A stretch of DNA of 64,000 bases from Chrysemys picta bellii (taxonomy: Eukaryota; Chordata; Testudines; Emydidae): positions 34,211,549 through 34,275,548 of the forward strand of contig NC_088804.1 of NCBI RefSeq assembly GCF_011386835.1, in the 5' to 3' direction. This document shows, piece by piece, positions 59,930 to 64,000 of this stretch (the first letter of the stretch is position 1; each line of letters starts with the position of its first letter). A program made the translations under genes and the position numbers. The notes beneath the pieces were generated by a model that saw nothing but the letters and a program-made list of their open reading frames with translations, made no database searches and had not been told where the DNA came from.

Positions 59930-62108
59930 GTAAGAATAAAACCATTCTAAATGAGTTGCAACTCTGCAATATAAAGGGTGGTTATTATATCATCTTTAGG
60001 AAGATAATTCTTGATTTGACCCTGCTTTTTAACCAAAACTTGAAGTAAATCTGTAAATGGCTGGAGTTGTGGGGGATTGTATTTGAAATACCAAGGCGAA
60101 ACTATATATATATAGTAGTAGTGTTTACCTTCAGACTTGCTTTTTTCTGGTTGAGGGAAGTGAAAAGTGGCAGAGTTCTGTCGTAAAATATAGCATTACC
60201 TGTTTCAGGCTCCAGAGAAATACAACTGTATTTCCAATTTTGTATGTTTTCAGTACTAAGTAACACTCTATCTACTGCAGGGTTGGCAACGTTTGGCACG
60301 CGGCTCGCCAGGGTAAGCACCCTAGCGGGCCGGGCCAGTTTATTTACCTGCTGCCGCGGCAGGTTCGGCCGATCGCGGCCCCCACTGGCCGCGGTTCGCC
60401 GTCCCGGGCCAATGGGAGCGGCGGGAAGCGGCGCGGGATGTGCTGGCCGCGGCTTCCCACCGCCCCCATTGGCCCGGGACGGCGAACCGCGGCCAGTGGG
60501 GGGCGCGATCGGCTGAACCTGCCGCGGCAGCAGGTAAATAAACTGGCCCGGCCCGCTAGGGTGCTTACCCTGGCGAGCCGCGTGCCAAACGTTGCCGACC
60601 CCTGATCTACTGGCTAATAATTGAAAACCAGTTTGAGTCTGTACTTCAGAAAATACATAAACTAGATAAATATAGCTGAATCAGGCTTCAAAAAGCATTG
60701 CTAGATACAAAAATGGAATGTTGCTCATATAGGCCAGAAGAGTGCAGTGTTTCAGGACAAATACATCTGAGACTTTAAAGCTAGGGTGTTCATGTGGCCT
60801 AGATATAATTGATATTGTTCTAATCTGTCAATCAATAAAACAACTCTGTTAACTAATAATATATAAATAAACATCTCTCACCAAACAATCTGAGTGGAAT
60901 TTGAAGTAGCCATGTAATTTTTTTATCAATAAGCAGAAAACAGAGGGTGGAAGTGGGAGGGTGTATACACTATTCTGAAGTTAGCACCGGTAGTAAAAAT
61001 GGAGTCAGAAATAGTAAACTGCTCTTGCACATGGTCTCTAGCTTATGCTTCAATTTATTATCTCTAGTGGGCATATTTTCTGTGTTTTGGAGTTTTGGCC
61101 CTGATATTGTTATATTTTGGCAAAATTTTACATTGTCTAGTAGACAGTGCTGTTCTTGGGTCACATACTATATGAAGTAGTGTCCAACATGTGACCTAGG
61201 GAGCTACTCATGGTTATGAAGAGTGAATATGTATGAAAATTTTGTTCTAATTATCAGTTTAATGTGTTCCTTTAATCAGTATATGAAACACTTGTCACTA
61301 TTGGAGGGGGACGCTGCTTCCTTAGACTTGGGAGCTTTGTGAGCAGCTGTTTTCTTTCTTGATGCAACTGCTGAGCAGTTTGCCTGCATTGCAAGGGAGG
61401 GAGAAAAAAAATGACTGACTGGCCAATTGCCTCCTTCCCTCCCCCATTAGAAGCAGTATAGGAGCTTGACTGGCTCTGCCTGAACCTACGAGAGCACCTA
61501 GCAAAGGGTGGCTTCCATTACCTACACAGCCACTACGGGTAACTTGGTATGGGTGGGTGAAGCTGAAAACCAATAACCAGTTGAACAGCAACCTGAGTGG
61601 TAAAAGGAAATGGAACGGGGCAGAGAAACTACCCCAAAGCATTGACTGTAGACCTTGACCTCTCTGAAATATATTCAGTCCTAAGGCTGAAAAACTACTA
61701 CTGTAATGTAACCTCACACCTGTAAAATGGGTAGTGAAATAGACTCATTAGAATGGAAGCACTTGGGTTACCATCACTAGTGCTCCACATAAAATACAAA
61801 GGTATTGCTGCTATCTACCTTTGCTTCCAATAAGGGTGCTTGCATTTATTTATTTATTTTTAAATAAGACGCCTTCTAATACAAAGATATTTTCTAAACA
61901 CTACAGGCTAAATTCTATCTGGTGAAAGAATGCTGTGCAAGTCAATGGGATAAGTCTCTTTCATTAGAAGTGGCATATCACATGTTCACATATAGTACCT
62001 AACTGTAATGCATAAACACAGGGGAACAGTTAACCCACACAACGTTAGTTTTGGTGTCTCCTGATTTGAGTGCCTAACTAAATTGTAGCTTTTGATTTTT
62101 CTAATCAG
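59930..62108 (+). other. CENPN: CENPN intron 5
   Basis: Donor gtaaga at 59930, acceptor ttttctaatcag at 62108. Contains the palindromic hAT MITE at 60278-60604. No gene seen in 60.6-62.1 kb; a 131-codon minus frame at 61322-61717 has no recognisable domain. Confidence 0.85.
60278..60604. mobile_element. Full-length palindromic hAT MITE, GC-rich
   Basis: CAGGGTTGGCAACGTTTGGC to GCCAAACGTTGCCGACCCCTG with a perfect 8-bp duplication ATCTACTG (60270-60277 and 60605-60612). It is nearly the same sequence as 43438-43772. Both arms pair into one hairpin. Confidence 0.93.
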
Positions 62109-62279
62109 GTGACTATCAACTTCAGAGAATATGAGGATAATGCAATATGGATTCGAATTGCTTGGGGAACCCAGTATACAAAACCAAACCAGTACAAAGC
62201 TACTTATGTCGTGTATCACTCGCAAACTCCCTATGTCTTCATTTCCAGTCTTAGGAGCAGCATACCTCTGCTTTGTCAG
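62109..62279 (+). CDS. CENPN: CENPN exon 6 (residues 119-175); later exons outside window
   Basis: 57 in-phase codons, VTINFREYEDNAIWIRIAWG to ...SSIPLLCQ, then donor gtatag. This is the most conserved stretch of the protein (WIRIAWGTQYTKPNQYK and TYVVYHSQTPY), covering the region after the pyrin-like domain that also contacts the CENP-A nucleosome. It is two residues shorter than I expect for mammals near SSSMLRR. The frame continues for a few codons into the intron before a stop, so the exon end is set by the donor. Confidence 0.95.
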
Positions 62280-62893
62280 GTATAGAGCAAACTTGATTGT
62301 TATAGATTTCCATCATGTTGTTTCTAGTATCAAAAGAGGGTTGTTGCGATGTTTCCTCACACTTTCACTGGAAAATCTGGAATGTAGTTGTTCTGGAAAC
62401 ATAACACAATCTTTAGATTAGATCTCTAAATGGAGTTCACTAGGGGCGTTCAGAGGCACAAGTGCAAACGTGCATTCAGAGATACATTCTCAGTATTGGT
62501 GCCCCTCTCATATACCACTTTAAAGTCCATACCAAAACTCCTTAAATACAAACCACTTAGAATAACTGCCTTTAAGATTTTTCTCTTTATCGAAATTTTA
62601 TTTAATAAAGTGAGTTTGTGCTTTTACTAGACTATAATTTTAAATCTTTGAACCGGATGTGCTTGTGTTGAGGACCTGTTAACTTGCAAGGTATCTTTAC
62701 TTCATATCTTTAAACTGAATTGCTACAAGTGGCCACATGATGGGTCTTAAAAGCTGGCTTAGAGTAGAAGTGATAGTTACTGACAAAAATAGGGGTCATG
62801 GCCTATGACTGCCTATTAAAACCTCATATTATTGGCGCTTGTCCCTATTACCTTTGTGACCTTCTTGGAGACTGGCAGTGGATGTTCTAGGTA

Positions 62894-63180
62894 CAGTAGA
62901 ACATCAGAGTTACAATCAATCTCCATTCACAACAAAACGTTATGGTGGTTTTTTCCAAAGTTTACAACTAAACATTGACTTAATACGGCTTTGAAACTTT
63001 ACTATGCAGAAGAAAAATGCTGCTTTCCTTGTATTTTTTTTAGTAGTTTGGCTTACTGTACTGTATTTGCTTTTTTGTCATCTCTGCTGCTGCCTGATTG
63101 CATACTTCCAGTTCCAAATGGAGTATATGGTTGACTGGTCAGTTCATAACTCTAGTGATAGTAACTCTCAGGTTCTACTG
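62894..63180. mobile_element. Tc1/mariner (Tigger-like) MITE, 287 bp
   Basis: CAGTAGAACATCAGAGTTAC to GTAACTCTCAGGTTCTACTG, flanked by TA (62892-62893, 63181-63182). The termini are imperfect but clear inverted repeats. A 76-codon hydrophobic frame lies inside and is not a gene. Confidence 0.85.
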
Positions 63181-63399
63181 TATTCGAAATATGAAAGCAA
63201 ATTGCAAGTACAGTTTTGTATGTTCTTAGGGTGACTACTAAGCTTCTGAAGCCTTGCAGTATGAGAACAGGATGTACTGGCTCAATGAATGAGTATACTG
63301 AGTGTCCAAATTATTGACATTAAGATCATGGGGCAGATCTCTGAGATCTTAATTCAAATTCTTGGAAATTTACCTTTCCAATAACATAACCTTTAACTT

Positions 63400-63588
63400 C
63401 TAATAATCCAGGAGAAAGACCTGGGTGTATTAGTCGATTACAAGATGACTGTCCTGTAATTCATTCTAGAATGAATCAGGCTGGGTATTTCCAGGAGTGA
63501 TAGGGAAGTACTAATGCCATTGTATACAGCACGAGTAAGACCTCCTTTGGATTACTATGTACAGTTCTGGTCACCCATGTTCAATAAA
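63400..63588 (+). mobile_element. CR1-like LINE fragment, plus orientation
   Basis: 'ggagaaagacctgggtgtat' and 'gtacagttctggtcacccat' are typical of CR1 ORF2 3' regions. Degraded; ends approximate. It abuts the MITE at the right edge. Confidence 0.6.
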
Positions 63589-64000
63589 GAGTGGGCAAAC
63601 TTTTTGGCCCGAGGGCCACATCTGGGTATAGAAATTGTATGGCGGGCCGTGAATGCTCACAAAATTGGGGTTGGGGGGTGAGGGCTGGGGGTGCGGCTCT
63701 GGGGTGGGGCTGGGGATGAGGTGTTTGGGGTGTAGGAGGGTGCTCCAGGATGGGACTGGGGTTTGGAGAGCAGGTGGGGGATCAGGGCTAGGGCAGGGGG
63801 TTGCTCAGGGGTGCAGGCTCCAGGTGGCCCTTGCCTCAAGATGCTCCTGGAAGCAGTGATATGTTCTCTTCTCCTCCCCCGGCTCCTACACTGAGGCATG
63901 GCCAGGTGGCTCTGCTGCGCGCTGTCCCTGCAGCTCCTATTGGCCACAGTTCCCGGCTAATGGGAGCTGTGGCACAGCGTGCGGAGCCCCCTGGCTGCCC
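63589..64000. mobile_element. hAT MITE, cut by the window edge
   Basis: AGAGTGGGCAAACTTTTTGG resembles the terminus of 49558-50259, and 'ggcccgagggccacatctgg' follows. The interior is G-rich. The right end is outside the window, so size and duplication cannot be judged. Confidence 0.6.

Larger units (their letters stand above)
62280..64000 (+). other. CENPN: CENPN intron 6, incomplete
   Basis: Begins at donor gtatag; no further CENPN exon is found before the right edge. It holds a Tigger-like MITE, a CR1-like fragment and the start of a hAT MITE. Confidence 0.8.

Overview
This is vertebrate nuclear DNA with no prokaryotic features. It is AT-rich and intron-rich. It contains CR1/L3-like LINEs, many MITEs with clear target-site duplications (TSDs), and families of palindromic repeats. 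That repeat mix fits a non-avian reptile, most likely a turtle. The clade call is an inference from repeat style; no species can be named.

Two protein genes can be supported, head to head as in the mammalian CMC2-CENPN neighbourhood. CMC2, a small mitochondrial twin-CX9C protein, lies on the minus strand. Its three coding exons (30786-30866, 17653-17724, 8967-9053) join in phase to give a complete 79-residue protein. CENPN, an inner-kinetochore protein that recognises CENP-A nucleosomes, lies on the plus strand. Exon 1 ends at 51971, and coding exons at 53025-53205, 54701-54746, 59256-59315, 59853-59929 and 62109-62279 give the first 175 residues. The rest lies beyond the right edge.

The genes share a CpG-rich bidirectional promoter at about 51.4-52.4 kb. 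The CENPN side carries two inverted CCAAT boxes, a CHR-like TTCAAA and a perfect E2F-type GGCGGGAAA. The CMC2 side carries two ETS (GGAA) cores. This matches a cell-cycle gene facing a housekeeping mitochondrial gene.

Layout: 1-8.6 kb is intergenic DNA beyond the CMC2 3' end, with a CR1 LINE interrupted by a hAT MITE. 8.6-51.6 kb is CMC2, almost all intron. Its introns hold a 1.6-kb hAT element with two 3' ends, mariner-type MITEs, SINE-like palindromes with 12-13 bp duplications, and a dense cluster of PIF/Harbinger-like MITEs at 32.9-40.8 kb. 51.9-64 kb is CENPN, whose intron 3 is mostly an L3/CR1-like LINE (itself interrupted by a MITE) plus a mariner-type MITE.

I found no tRNA or rRNA genes, CRISPR arrays, intact transposases or recognisable retroviral genes. 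The other open frames are short and lie in repeats or GC-rich DNA. No new gene system is convincingly present. The most interesting items are the promoter, an in-frame upstream ATG in CENPN exon 1, and several unusual palindromic transposon structures.
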